Shown here piece by piece: positions 9,129 to 18,075 of a stretch of 64,000 nt of DNA. Both the position numbers and the translations under genes were made by a program. Below the pieces are notes generated by a model. It was not told the DNA's origin and did no database searches. It was given only the letters and a program-made list of their open reading frames with translations. Position 1 is the stretch's first letter. Every line of letters starts with the position of its first letter. The DNA comes from Caldibacillus debilis DSM 16016 (GTDB lineage Bacteria > Bacillota > Bacilli > Bacillales > Caldibacillaceae), in NCBI RefSeq assembly GCF_000383875.1, contig NZ_KB912891.1, positions 52,788 to 116,787 of the forward strand, written 5' to 3'.

Positions 9129-9682
9129 CCGGGAAACACGGGCCGGGCTTCCCGGACGGCCGCCCGCGGATTTTCCGGCGCTTTCCGCCGGGGCGGGCGC
9201 TTTCCCTTTTGGCTGCGTTTCGCCCCTTCCTCGCGCAACGGATCGTTTTCGGATGATCGCCGGCTTGATATGCCGGGATGGGGGAGCCATGCAAACGCGG
9301 GCCTTGTGCCTGAACCTTTGCCCGTCTGCAACGGTTTCCCCGCAGGACTCCTTCGGCCCGGTTCAACGCCGCCCCCGGTCATTGGCAAAAAGGGCCGTCA
9401 GGTTCTGTGGGAACCCTTGCTTTTCCCGGGCTTCCGGATTTGGGACGGACCGATCGCTCAAAGATGAAAAAATTGCCCGGGCCGCATCGGACGGCCCGGC
9501 ATTTTCATTCTTTGCATAAGGGATGTTCGACTTGGAGAAAAATTTTTACAGCAGAAAAGAAAATTAACCATCCGGAAAAACGCCCGGCACCGCAGAAAGC
9601 CGGCCGCCATCGCATCCGGCGGAGGCATCCGGCGGAGGCTGCCGAAATCTTGGCCTGGCCATCCGATGAAAAAGCCTTGAAC

Positions 9683-9712
9683 TTGACGGATAAATCCATA
9701 TACTAGGATAAT
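9683..9712 (+). promoter_or_regulatory. Promoter candidate for prfB
   Basis: TTGACG (9683-9688) and GATAAT (9707-9712) are 18 bases apart, 5 of 6 matches each to the SigA consensus boxes. It would give a leader of about 210 bases. Confidence 0.5.
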
Positions 9713-9927
9713 GGGATAAAGATGGCCCCGCGGAGAGGGTTCGTCCGTCTTTTTTTGGGAAAACGACTCCTTCAATTCCGCGGATTTTGTCCGGTTATTT
9801 CCCGGAAAATATTTTTTCCTGCGACAAGTGCCGACAAAGGGCCCTTCCGGACCCGGAAATCGGTCGGGTTTCATCCGGAAGGAAAGGGGATTTTTTGTAA
9901 AACCTATTCCAAAATGAGGTGAAGAAG

Positions 9928-11029
9928 ATGGAACTGTTTGAAATCAGGCAGGAATTGGAAAAAACCGCTAAGCGATTAGCGGATTTCAGGGGGTCTCTTT
10001 GACTTACAGGGCAAAGAAGCGAAGATCGCCCAACTGGAAGAAAAAATGCTGGCCCCCGGATTTTGGGATGACCAGAGGAAGGCCCAGGAAGTCATCAATG
10101 AATTGAACGGGTTAAAGGACCAAGTCCAGACTTTCACTTCCTTGGAAAAGGCCTACGAAGATCTGGAGCTCGCCTACGAGCTCGTAAAGGAAGAGGAAGA
10201 CAAGGAATTGAAGGAAGAGCTGGAAGCGGATCTCAAACAGTTGAAAACGAAATTAAACGAATTCGAATTGCAATTGCTTTTGAGCGGGCCTTACGACAAA
10301 AACAACGCCATATTGGAACTCCACCCCGGCGCCGGGGGAACCGAATCCCAAGACTGGGGCGCGATGCTTTTGCGGATGTATACGCGCTGGGCGGAGAAGA
10401 AAGGCTTCAAAGTCGAGACCCTGGATTATCTGCCCGGCGACGAGGCGGGGATCAAAAGCGTCACCTTGTTGATCAAAGGGCGCAACGCTTACGGTTATTT
10501 GAAAGCGGAAAAAGGCGTCCACCGGCTCGTCCGCATCTCGCCTTTCGACGCCTCCGGACGGCGGCACACCTCCTTTGTTTCCTGCGAAGTCATGCCGGAA
10601 TTCGATGAGGACATTCAAATCGAAATCCGTCCGGAAGAGCTGAAGATCGATACGTACCGTTCCAGCGGGGCCGGCGGGCAGCACGTGAACACCACCGATT
10701 CGGCGGTGCGCATCACCCACCTGCCGACGGGCATCGTCGTCACCTGCCAGTCGGAACGTTCGCAGATCCAAAACCGGGAAAAGGCGTTGAACATGTTGAA
10801 AGGGAAGCTCTATCAGCGGAAATTGGAAGAGCAGGAAAGGCAGCTGAATGAACTGCGGGGAGAACAGAAGGAAATCGGATGGGGGAACCAAATCCGTTCC
10901 TATGTTTTCCATCCTTATTCCCTTGTGAAAGATCACCGCACCAACGTGGAAACGGGGAACATCCAAAGCGTAATGGACGGTGAAATCGATTTGTTCATTG
11001 ACGCCTATCTGCGTTCGCAGCTCGGTTAA
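9928..11029 (+). CDS. prfB: Peptide chain release factor 2 (programmed +1 frameshift)
   Basis: RF2 recognises UGA and UAA and releases the finished peptide. The start is ATG 9928 with GAGGTGAAG ahead. Codon 25 is an in-frame TGA at 10000-10002; the ribosome must shift +1 to continue from GAC at 10001, giving about 366 residues. The shift site is CTT TGA C with an internal Shine-Dalgarno-like AGGGGG (9988-9993), the classical autoregulatory arrangement in which scarce RF2 favours shifting. Downstream are the stop-codon-reading SPF tripeptide ([14 protein letters not shown]) and the catalytic GGQ loop ([15 protein letters not shown]). The TGA should therefore not be read as a broken gene. Confidence 0.97.
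9988..10003 (+). promoter_or_regulatory. RF2 +1 frameshift site
   Basis: AGGGGG TCT CTT TGA C: internal Shine-Dalgarno-like stimulator, slippery CTT and weak UGA-C stop context. The frame changes by +1 exactly here and homology continues without a gap. Confidence 0.95.
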
Positions 11030-11051
11030 AATCTTCAAGATTTCGGAAACA

Positions 11052-11073
11052 GGGGAAATTTTTCCCCTTTTTT
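11052..11073 (+). terminator. Terminator of prfB
   Basis: Short hairpin GGGGAA/TTCCCC (up to 7 paired bases) followed by a T-rich stretch TTTTTTCTTTT. Weak by stem length but well placed. Confidence 0.5.
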
Positions 11074-11116
11074 CTTTTCCGGACCTGTTTTCAATTTTGG
11101 TTAAGGGGTTTTCGCC

Positions 11117-11983
11117 ATGAAGGGAAAGAAAAGGAGAAGAGAGGAAAATTCCCGGAAGGGGAAGTGGATGGGCTGGGCCGACGTCCTGATCGGTTCGGCG
11201 ATTATCGCCGTGGCTTTCAACGTATTTTTTCTCCCGAATGAAATCGCCGCCGGGGGGGTGAGCGGCATCAGCACCATCCTGAACGGATTGTTCCGCTGGG
11301 AACCGGCCTATGTCCAATGGGCCTTGAACATTCCCCTTTTCCTTGCCGGCGTTGTCGTTTTAGGGGTGCGTTTCGGGGTGAAAACCTTGGTCGGGACCTT
11401 GTTTTTGCCCTTTGCCGTCTATCTGACGCGGGACTGGGGGCCCTGGACGGACAATCCCCTGCTTGCCGCCGTCTTCGGCGGAATCGGCGTCGGGCTCGGG
11501 CTCGGCATCGTTTTTCGCGGAAACGCCTCGACCGGAGGAACGGATTTGGCCGCCCAAATATTGGCGAAATATACGGGCCTTTCCTTGGGAAACTGCGTCG
11601 CATTGATCGACGGCCTCATCGTCCTTACCGCCGCCCTTGTTTTCAACATCGAAAAAGGCCTCCTTGCCCTCATCGGATTATATATAACGAGCAAGACGAT
11701 CGATGCCGTGCAAGTGGGGTTCAGCCGTTCCAAAATGGCCATCATTATCACGGACAAGGCGGAGGCCGTAAAGGAAAAGATCTTGCATAATCTCGACCGG
11801 GGGCTGACCATACTAAAGGCGTACGGAGGATTTACCGAAGAAGAGCGGAATATTTTGCTCGTCGTCTTCGATCAGACAGAATTCACAAATTTGAAACAAA
11901 TGGTTAAAACCGTTGATACGTCTGCCTTTGTCGTCGTTTTGGACGCTTCCGAGGTCCTGGGAAAGGGTTTCAAAACCGTATAG
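11117..11983 (+). CDS. yvjA: YitT-family membrane protein (YvjA-like)
   Basis: A 288-residue protein with a very basic N-terminus, about five transmembrane segments (roughly 17-160) and a soluble C-terminal DUF2179 domain (about 190-288, [17 protein letters not shown] to [15 protein letters not shown]). The signature [18 protein letters not shown] and [10 protein letters not shown] is characteristic of YitT/YvjA/YpjC paralogues. Transport activity has been suggested for the family but is not established. Its place between prfB and cccB is the same as B. subtilis yvjA. AAGGGG precedes ATG 11117. Confidence 0.9.
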   Translation: MKGKKRRREENSRKGKWMGWADVLIGSAIIAVAFNVFFLPNEIAAGGVSGISTILNGLFRWEPAYVQWALNIPLFLAGVVVLGVRFGVKTLVGTLFLPFAVYLTRDWGPWTDNPLLAAVFGGIGVGLGLGIVFRGNASTGGTDLAAQILAKYTGLSLGNCVALIDGLIVLTAALVFNIEKGLLALIGLYITSKTIDAVQVGFSRSKMAIIITDKAEAVKEKILHNLDRGLTILKAYGGFTEEERNILLVVFDQTEFTNLKQMVKTVDTSAFVVVLDASEVLGKGFKTV

Positions 11984-12038
11984 CATTGCTATAATATTCA
12001 TGGAGATGCACATTTTTCCAGTTAGGGGGGACACGCCA

Positions 12039-12377
12039 ATGAAGAAGAGACTTTTGTCGATCGCCGTCGGATTGTTTCTCCTGTTCGGATTGGCGGCTTG
12101 CGGCGGGTCGAAGGATAACGGCGGCGGAAATGAATCCGGAGGAGACGGCGGAACGGCCACGGCCAGCGCCGAAAAGCTTTTCGAACAAAAATGTTCGTCC
12201 TGCCACGGCGGGGATTTGAAGAGCGGTTATGCTCCCGACTTGGACAAAATCGGTTCCAAATATTCCAAAGAGGAAATTGAAAAGATCATTGAGGAAGGAA
12301 TCGGACAAATGCCGAAAGGATTGCTTCAAGGCGATGATGCGGCGAAAGTGGCCGAATGGCTGGCGCAAAAGAAATAG
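12039..12377 (+). CDS. cccB: Lipoprotein cytochrome c-551
   Basis: A 112-residue membrane-anchored small c-type cytochrome. The signal peptide ends in the lipobox LAAC with Cys21 as lipidation site; a Gly/Ser/Asn-rich linker leads to the haem domain with CSSCH at 52-56 (covalent haem, His axial ligand) and the likely Met91 second ligand in GIGQMPKG. It would carry electrons outside the membrane, from the bc complex to a terminal oxidase. The frame is open upstream, but ATG 12039 preceded by TTAGGGGGG fits the signal peptide. The gene lies between yvjA and ftsE, as in B. subtilis. Confidence 0.95.
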   Translation: MKKRLLSIAVGLFLLFGLAACGGSKDNGGGNESGGDGGTATASAEKLFEQKCSSCHGGDLKSGYAPDLDKIGSKYSKEEIEKIIEEGIGQMPKGLLQGDDAAKVAEWLAQKK

Positions 12378-12386
12378 CGGAATGAC

Positions 12387-12418
12387 AAAAATCCCCAATC
12401 TTTTTATTGGGGATTTTT
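12387..12418. terminator. Terminator of cccB
   Basis: Arms AAAAATCCCCAAT (12387-12399) and ATTGGGGATTTTT (12406-12418) are perfect complements with a six-base loop; A and T tracts on both sides would allow function in both directions. Confidence 0.88.
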
Positions 12419-12449
12419 CCCATAGATACGGTAATTAACTTGAAGAGGG

Positions 12450-12474
12450 CGGAAAAGTTTTCCGGCCTTTTTTT
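12450..12474 (+). terminator. Second terminator-like hairpin after cccB
   Basis: CGGAAAA and TTTTCCG arms within GGCGGAAAAGTTTTCCGGCC lead into seven T residues. It lies only about 30 bases after the first terminator. Confidence 0.55.
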
Positions 12475-12572
12475 GCCGAAGGCGATGTGCGGGAAGGGCA
12501 TATCGCGATCAAAGGGGAAGTGAATTATTCTTTTTTTCCGAGGCGACGTGCGGGAAGGCCGGGAAAACGGCG

Positions 12573-12609
12573 GAGGATCCATTGTCCGGATCCTCTTTTA
12601 TTTTTTTGA
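12573..12609 (+). terminator. Third terminator-like hairpin after cccB
   Basis: Perfect 8-base arms GAGGATCC (12573-12580) and GGATCCTC (12588-12595) with a seven-base loop, then TTTTATTTTTTT. Confidence 0.75.
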
Positions 12610-12835
12610 CGCGGCGGGAAAGGCGGATGATGAAGGGCCGGTTTAAAATTTACCCTTCCCCATCGAATTTTTTCGGCGAAACGTATTTAAGTTTTTCCAT
12701 ATTTCCGTATAATATAAAGCAAAGCAAAATCGGACAAAAACCTTTATAATCTCCCATTTTTTGCCGATTTCTATCATTAGCAGGACCTTGAAATGAAAAT
12801 GTAAATTTTTTTAATCAAAAATTGACATAATATGA

Positions 12836-12844
12836 TGATATAAT
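12836..12844 (+). promoter_or_regulatory. Extended -10 promoter candidate for ftsEX
   Basis: TGATATAAT is a perfect extended -10. A TTGACA lies at 12822-12827 but only 11 bases away, too close to serve as its -35. The 621-base gap between cccB and ftsE otherwise holds three terminators and an AT-rich tract from about 12650 to 12850. Confidence 0.45.
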
Positions 12845-12998
12845 GATAGCGACGCAAGAAACGGCAAGGAAAACGAAGATCGGCCCGAAATGGAAAAAAC
12901 AGTCGGAGTTGTTTGCTGAATATTCGTTCCATTTGTCGCAAAGAAAGGCGAATCTCGCTTGCAAACATCAAGAAAAGGGAAAACAAGGTGAATGAACG

Positions 12999-13685
12999 AT
13001 GATCATCATGAAAAATGTATATAAAAAATATCCGAATGGGGTCGTCGCCGTAAACGGAATCGACGTGACCATCAGCCAAGGCGAATTCGTTTACGTAGTC
13101 GGCGCCAGCGGAGCGGGGAAATCTACCTTTATTAAATTGATGTACCGGGAAGAGAAGCCGACCAAGGGCACGATCATTGTCAACGGGCTGGACATCACGA
13201 AAATGAGAAGCAGCAAAATTCCGCTCTTGCGCCGGAATATCGGCGTCGTCTTCCAGGATTTCAAACTGCTTCCGAAACTGACGGTCTATGAAAATATCGC
13301 CTTTGCCCTGGAAGTCATCGAAGAATCGCCGCGGGTGATCCGCAAAAAAGTGTTGGAAGTGCTGGATCTGGTCAATTTGAAGCACAAGGCGCGGATGTTT
13401 CCGACGGAGCTTTCCGGCGGGGAACAGCAGCGGGTGTCCATCGCCCGTTCCATCGTCAATTCGCCGAGCGTGGTCATAGCGGACGAGCCGACCGGAAACC
13501 TGGATCCGGAAACTTCCTGGGGGATCATGCAAATTTTTGAAGAGATCAACACGAGGGGAACAACGGTGATCATGGCCACTCATAATAAGGAGATCGTCAA
13601 TACGATCAAGCACCGGGTTATCGAAATCGACGGCGGCATGATCGTCCGGGATGAGCAGCGGGGAGGATACAACAATGAAAATTAG
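12999..13685 (+). CDS. ftsE: Cell-division ABC transporter ATPase FtsE
   Basis: A 228-residue ATPase partner of FtsX. Walker A is GASGAGKST (about 36-44), the signature is LSGGEQQRVSIAR, Walker B is VVIADEPTGNLD and the switch His lies in MATHNKEI. FtsEX does not move a substrate; ATP hydrolysis is transmitted across the membrane to control cell-wall hydrolases, CwlO in B. subtilis or PcsB in streptococci. AAGGTG precedes ATG 12999; a second ATG three codons later is possible. The end overlaps the ftsX start by 11 bases, so the two are translationally coupled. Confidence 0.97.
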   Translation: MIIMKNVYKKYPNGVVAVNGIDVTISQGEFVYVVGASGAGKSTFIKLMYREEKPTKGTIIVNGLDITKMRSSKIPLLRRNIGVVFQDFKLLPKLTVYENIAFALEVIEESPRVIRKKVLEVLDLVNLKHKARMFPTELSGGEQQRVSIARSIVNSPSVVIADEPTGNLDPETSWGIMQIFEEINTRGTTVIMATHNKEIVNTIKHRVIEIDGGMIVRDEQRGGYNNEN

Positions 13686-14568
13686 GACCATTGGCCGTCA
13701 TGCGAAGGAAAGCTGGAAAAGCATCTTCAGAAACGGCTGGATGACATTCGCATCGATCAGTTCGGTGACGGTCACCTTATTAATGGTCGGCGTGTTTTAC
13801 GTCATCTTGATGAACCTCAATCAGGTGGCGAAATCCATCGAAGAAGATGTGAAGATCAAGGTTTTGATCGATTCGGCGGCCGACAAGGCCATGCAGGAAC
13901 AATTGGAAGCAAAAATCAAGTCCATTCCGGAAGTCGACACGGTCACCTTCTCTTCGAAGGATCATGAGCTGCAACAATTGATTAAAAGTTTCGGAGAAGA
14001 CGGGAAAATCTTCCAATTGTACGAGCAGGAAAACCCTTTGTATGACGCCTTCATCGTGACGACAAAAGTTCCCGAAGACACGATCAAAGTGGCGGAACAG
14101 ATCGAGAAGATGGACAATGTGTACCGGGTCAATTACGGAAAGGGAAATGTGGAAAAGCTGTTCAAGATCATCAACATCAGCCGCAACGTCGGGTTGGTCC
14201 TCATTCTCGGCCTGTTGTTCACGGCGGTTTTCCTCATCTCCAACACGATCAAAATCACCATCGTCTCCCGCAGAAGGGAAATCGAAATCATGCGCCTGGT
14301 CGGGGCGACGAACGGATTCATCCGCTGGCCCTTTTTCCTGGAAGGGTTATGGCTCGGCATGATGGGGGCGATTTTGCCCATCGCGTTGATTATCACCGTT
14401 TATAAATATGCTTACGATTTTCTCGAGCCGAAACTGCGGGGACATTTTATCCAAATCCTCGATTTCCATCCCTTCGCCTACCAAGTGGGCGGGCTGCTGC
14501 TTTTCCTCGGCTGCCTGATCGGGATCTGGGGGAGCATGATGTCCGTCCGCAAGTTCCTGAATATCTAG
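13675..14568 (+). CDS. ftsX: Cell-division ABC transporter permease FtsX
   Basis: A 297-residue membrane protein with one N-terminal transmembrane helix (around 22-45), a large extracellular loop (about 46-170, including KVLIDSAADKAMQEQLEAKI) that contacts the hydrolase partner, and three C-terminal helices with the family segment IKITIVSRRREIEIMRLVGA. ATG 13675 inside the end of ftsE has GGGGAGGA ahead; a longer frame to 13651 lacks such a site. The next gene encodes a secreted coiled-coil peptidase, the natural candidate for the enzyme it activates. Confidence 0.96.
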   Translation: MKIRTIGRHAKESWKSIFRNGWMTFASISSVTVTLLMVGVFYVILMNLNQVAKSIEEDVKIKVLIDSAADKAMQEQLEAKIKSIPEVDTVTFSSKDHELQQLIKSFGEDGKIFQLYEQENPLYDAFIVTTKVPEDTIKVAEQIEKMDNVYRVNYGKGNVEKLFKIINISRNVGLVLILGLLFTAVFLISNTIKITIVSRRREIEIMRLVGATNGFIRWPFFLEGLWLGMMGAILPIALIITVYKYAYDFLEPKLRGHFIQILDFHPFAYQVGGLLLFLGCLIGIWGSMMSVRKFLNI

Positions 14569-14638
14569 CAAACTGTCGGTTTCACCGATAGGGTTTCTTG
14601 TTGATTACATAGAGAATATTTCAGAGAGGAGGTTACCG

Positions 14639-15895
14639 GTGAAGTTTAAAAGATTCCTTTCCGTCGCGGGAAGCGCGTTTCTCCTGATGGCGATGGCGGC
14701 AAACGGAACGCCGGCCGGCGCATCCAAGCTTCAGGAATTGGAAAAAAAGAAGGAAGAGATCCAAAGCGAGAAGGCCAGCATCCATACGGAAATGGAAGAG
14801 GCCAATCAGAAGATCAACGAGATCAAAAGCCGGCAGGCGGAAGTGACGGACGATCTGCAATCCTTGGATCAGTCGATCCAGGCGACGGAAACGAAGATCA
14901 AGCAGCAGGAAGGGAAGATCGCCGAGAAAAAATCGGAGATTGAAAAATTGAAAAAGGAAATCGCCGAACTGGAAAAACGGATCGAGAAACGGGACCGGCT
15001 GTTGAAAGAGCGGGCCCGGACCGTTCAGGCGACCGGCGGCACCATCAGCTATCTGGAAGTGCTGCTCGGGTCGAAAAGCTTCACCGATTTCATCGACCGG
15101 CTCTCCGCCGTTTCCACCATCCTGGAAGCGGACAAGTCGATCATCGAAGAGCAAAAACGGGATAATGAGGCCTTAAAGAAAAACAAGAAAAAAGTCGAAA
15201 ACGAATTGGCGCAGGTCGAAAAGCTGAAGAAAGAGCTGGAAGCCCAGAAGGCGAGCCTCGCCAGCCAACGGGCCAAAAAGGAACGGCTGTTGGCGGAATT
15301 GAAGGATAAACAAAAAGAAGCGGAAGAATACTACATGGGTCTGGAAGAGCAAAAAGCGTTGCTCGCCGCCCAGGAAGCCGCCATTAAAAAGGCGATGGAG
15401 CTGGAAAAGAAGCGCCTGGAAGAATTGAAGAGACAGCAGCAACAGCAACAGCAGCAGCATAACAATAAGGGCGGGAATGCGGCGCCTGCGCCTTCCGGAA
15501 GCGGGATCTTCATCCGTCCCACGACCGGAGTCGTCTCCGATGAATTCGGCACCAGGGGCGGTAAACATTACGGGATCGATATCGCCAACGGTGTAGGCAC
15601 GCCCGTATATGCCGCGGCCGGCGGTGTCGTGTTAGATTCTTATTATTCTCCCAGTTACGGGAATGTCATCTTTATCACCCACATCATTGACGGGAAAACC
15701 TTTACCACCGTTTACGCCCATCTCTCTTCCCGGGCGGTTTCCCGGGGGCAAGTGGTCCAGCAGGGCCAATATATCGGAGCGATGGGTTCAACGGGAGATT
15801 CGACGGGTCCCCACCTCCATTTCGAAATTCATGAGGGGCCATGGAACGATGCGAAGTCCAATGCGGTGAACCCGCGCAAGTATATCAATTTTTAA
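14639..15895 (+). CDS. Secreted coiled-coil M23 metallopeptidase beside FtsEX
   Basis: A 418-residue exported protein: signal peptide (about 1-28, ending near PAGASKL), a long coiled coil (about 29-270) with the PcsB/CwlO-like stretch ISYLEVLLGSKSFTDFIDRL, a poly-Gln linker (eight Q) and a C-terminal M23 lysostaphin-type domain (about 300-418). The zinc ligands look intact: HYGID for Hx3D and HLHFE for HxH, so it should cut peptide bridges in peptidoglycan, unlike EnvC-type activators that have lost them. The GTG start has AGAGGAGG. Directly downstream of ftsX, it is the probable FtsEX-controlled hydrolase; this partnership is inferred from position and the coiled coil. Confidence 0.92.
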   Translation: MKFKRFLSVAGSAFLLMAMAANGTPAGASKLQELEKKKEEIQSEKASIHTEMEEANQKINEIKSRQAEVTDDLQSLDQSIQATETKIKQQEGKIAEKKSEIEKLKKEIAELEKRIEKRDRLLKERARTVQATGGTISYLEVLLGSKSFTDFIDRLSAVSTILEADKSIIEEQKRDNEALKKNKKKVENELAQVEKLKKELEAQKASLASQRAKKERLLAELKDKQKEAEEYYMGLEEQKALLAAQEAAIKKAMELEKKRLEELKRQQQQQQQQHNNKGGNAAPAPSGSGIFIRPTTGVVSDEFGTRGGKHYGIDIANGVGTPVYAAAGGVVLDSYYSPSYGNVIFITHIIDGKTFTTVYAHLSSRAVSRGQVVQQGQYIGAMGSTGDSTGPHLHFEIHEGPWNDAKSNAVNPRKYINF

Positions 15896-15965
15896 CCGGA
15901 TCCGTTGAGGGCCGCCCGAAGGGAAGCGCAAAACCTCGGGATGGGGGAGCTCTGTTAAGAAGAGC

Positions 15966-15998
15966 GGGATGTCCGTTCTGGGACATCCCCTCTTTTTT
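15966..15998 (+). terminator. Terminator of the ftsEX-M23 unit
   Basis: Perfect 9-base arms GGGATGTCC (15966-15974) and GGACATCCC (15981-15989), six-base loop, then CTCTTTTTT. Confidence 0.88.
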
Positions 15999-16143
15999 AT
16001 TTGAAAAAAGGATGCCCAACGATTGCTCGTTGCCCGTTCGAATCTTTTTACATACCTTGTCCCTCCGCCGCATACACATGGTACAAAACACGATTCGGCC
16101 GGCCGCAAGGAAACTTCGGCCCTGGAGGCAAGGAGGGACCGGT

Positions 16144-17601
16144 TTGTCAAAAAGGAAAGTCCTCATTTTATTGCTCATTTCCATGGTTCTTTCCGCAAGC
16201 GCCACCTATTTTCTTCTGAATTGGCGCTGGGAGGAACGGGTGCGGGAACAGCAGGATTTGATTGAAATTCCCGAGGGGGGCGCACAGGAAAATCAGGATT
16301 ACTTGGAAAAAATAGGGAACGCCTTCCATTTGATCAAAACCCAATATGTCGGCGAAGTGAATGAAGAAAAATTAACGGAAGGCGCCATCCAAGGAATGTT
16401 GACCGTATTGAACGACCCTTACTCCGTGTACATGAACAGGGAGGAAGCCAGCCGTTTTTCCGAATCCCTCGATTCTTCCTTCGAAGGAATCGGCGCGGAA
16501 ATCACGAAGATCGACGGGAAAATCATCATCGTTTCCCCGTTAAAAAATTCCCCGGCGGAAAAGGCCGGTTTGAAACCCTATGATCAAATCCTGAAGGTCG
16601 ACGGGGCGGACGTGACGAACAAAGAATTGAACGAGGTAACTTTGAAGATCCGCGGGAAAAAAGGGACGAAAGTCGTTCTGGAAATTTTGCGCAACGGCTT
16701 GGAGAAGCCGATCTCCGTCGAGGTGAAACGGGATACGATCCCGATCGAGACGGTCTATTCTTCCCTCGAAGAAGCGAACGGGAAAAAAATCGGCTATATC
16801 GAGATCACCTCCTTTTCCCGGGATACGGGCGAAGAATTTGCCGACCATTTGAAAAAGCTGGAAAGGAAGAAGATCGCCGGCCTGATCATCGACGTGCGGG
16901 GGAATCCGGGAGGCCTGTTGACGAGCGTGGAGGAGATCGCGTCCCAACTGATAACCGGCGACAAACCGATCGTCCAGATCGAAAAAAAGGACGGGGAGCG
17001 GGAAACCATTTTTTCCAAGCTGAAGAAAAGGAAGAGCTATCCGATCGCCGTGCTGACCGACGAGGGAAGCGCCTCGGCCTCTGAAATATTGGCCGCCGCT
17101 TTAAAAGAAGGGGAAGGCTATCCGGTCATCGGCGAGCGGACCTTCGGCAAGGGAACCGTTCAGCAGCAAATCTCCCTCGGGGACGGAAGCAACATGAAAT
17201 TGACGATGTACAAATGGCTGACCCCGAACGGCAACTGGATCCACGGAAAGGGCATCGAACCGGACGTGCAGGTCGAGCAGCCCGCCCTGTTCCACCTGCA
17301 GCCGCTGCAGCTGAAAGGGATCCTCAAACGGGATATGAACGATGAACAGATCAAGCAGGCCCAATTCATCTTGAAAGAGCTCGGCTATGAACCCGGACGC
17401 ACCGACGGTTACTTTGACGAAACGACGGAAGCGGCGGTGAAGGTCTTCCAGCATGACAACCGGCTTCCCGAAACCGGCGTCATCGATGGGAAAACGGCGA
17501 AGACGATGGAAAAGGTGATCCTGGAGGAAAAGGAGAATAAAGCGAATGACCGCCAATTGAAGACCTCGTTAAAATACCTTTCCTACATGGCCGAAAAATA
17601 G
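16144..17601 (+). CDS. ctpB: Carboxy-terminal processing protease CtpB
   Basis: A 485-residue S41 serine protease, close to B. subtilis CtpB (480). It has an N-terminal signal anchor (about 3-22), a PDZ domain (about 105-190, IIIVSPLKNSPAEKAGLKPY), the S41 core with the catalytic Ser in DEGSASASEIL and Lys in TFGKGTVQQQ, and a C-terminal peptidoglycan-binding domain (about 400-465, DGYFDETTEAAVKVFQ). In B. subtilis CtpB trims SpoIVFA in the intermembrane space and so helps trigger SigK activation during sporulation. TTG 16144 with AAGGAGGG is the best start; the longer upstream frame has no comparable site. Confidence 0.95.
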   Translation: MSKRKVLILLLISMVLSASATYFLLNWRWEERVREQQDLIEIPEGGAQENQDYLEKIGNAFHLIKTQYVGEVNEEKLTEGAIQGMLTVLNDPYSVYMNREEASRFSESLDSSFEGIGAEITKIDGKIIIVSPLKNSPAEKAGLKPYDQILKVDGADVTNKELNEVTLKIRGKKGTKVVLEILRNGLEKPISVEVKRDTIPIETVYSSLEEANGKKIGYIEITSFSRDTGEEFADHLKKLERKKIAGLIIDVRGNPGGLLTSVEEIASQLITGDKPIVQIEKKDGERETIFSKLKKRKSYPIAVLTDEGSASASEILAAALKEGEGYPVIGERTFGKGTVQQQISLGDGSNMKLTMYKWLTPNGNWIHGKGIEPDVQVEQPALFHLQPLQLKGILKRDMNDEQIKQAQFILKELGYEPGRTDGYFDETTEAAVKVFQHDNRLPETGVIDGKTAKTMEKVILEEKENKANDRQLKTSLKYLSYMAEK

Positions 17602-17612
17602 CCCCGGAAACG

Positions 17613-17660
17613 GCCGGTGCCCGCAAAGACCGAAAAGGGTCTTTCGGGTGCCGGTTTTTT
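17613..17660 (+). terminator. Terminator of ctpB
   Basis: Central stem AAAGACC/GGTCTTT extended outward by CCGG..CCCG and CGGG..CCGG with a small internal mismatch, then a run of T residues. The rest of the gap up to 18075 shows nothing certain besides TGCTAAAAT (17986-17994), a possible extended -10 for the next gene. Confidence 0.75.
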
Positions 17661-18075
17661 TCCTGCCGCCGTGCCCGCCGGCCGATTCTTTGCGCAAGGG
17701 CGCTGAAACGATCCTTGAGAGACCCTGCGCACGCCGTTCTGCGGCAGGCCGGACCCTCCATCGCAAAGGAAATCCCCCGTTGATTTTCGAAGACGGGCAA
17801 TAAACGGCCGGCCGGTGCCGTTCAATGCCGGGCGCCGCTTTCGGTTCATTCGCGGGAATGACCGGCCCGTTTCCTAGTTGTTTCGCCGCCGGGCGCCGAT
17901 TTTTTTCTTCGGATTGGCCGGCTTCCATTTCGGCGGTTCGCCCAAATATTTTTCCCGTATAGAAATAGGTTTTTGAAAAAAATTTTGCTAAAATAAAAGA
18001 AAATCAAGCCAACGGACCGATAGATGCTGCCATCTGCCAAGGGATTTGGGTCAATCGGACGGGGAGGTGCCTGCT

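Larger units (their letters stand above)
9022..9927. other. 906-base intergenic region, secA to prfB
   Basis: Apart from the secA terminator and a predicted prfB promoter, I see no gene here. Open frames exist on both strands because the DNA is GC-rich, but none has a ribosome site, a recognisable motif or sensible composition. A GC-rich inverted repeat CGGGCCG/CGGCCCG sits near 9476-9500. In B. subtilis secA and prfB are close neighbours, so this spacer is expanded. Confidence 0.5.

Noticed and set aside
9112..9519. Open frames between secA and prfB
   Set aside because: Composition reflects GC-rich non-coding DNA; no ribosome site, no recognisable domain.
9538..9560. ATTTTTACAGCAGAAAA also seen in similar form near 54680 and loosely near 60977
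   Set aside because: The shared part is under 20 bases, AT-rich, and the flanks do not match, so a common element is not supported.
12822..12844. TTGACA and TATAAT as one promoter before ftsE
   Set aside because: They are only 11 bases apart; the TATAAT was kept only as an extended -10 element.
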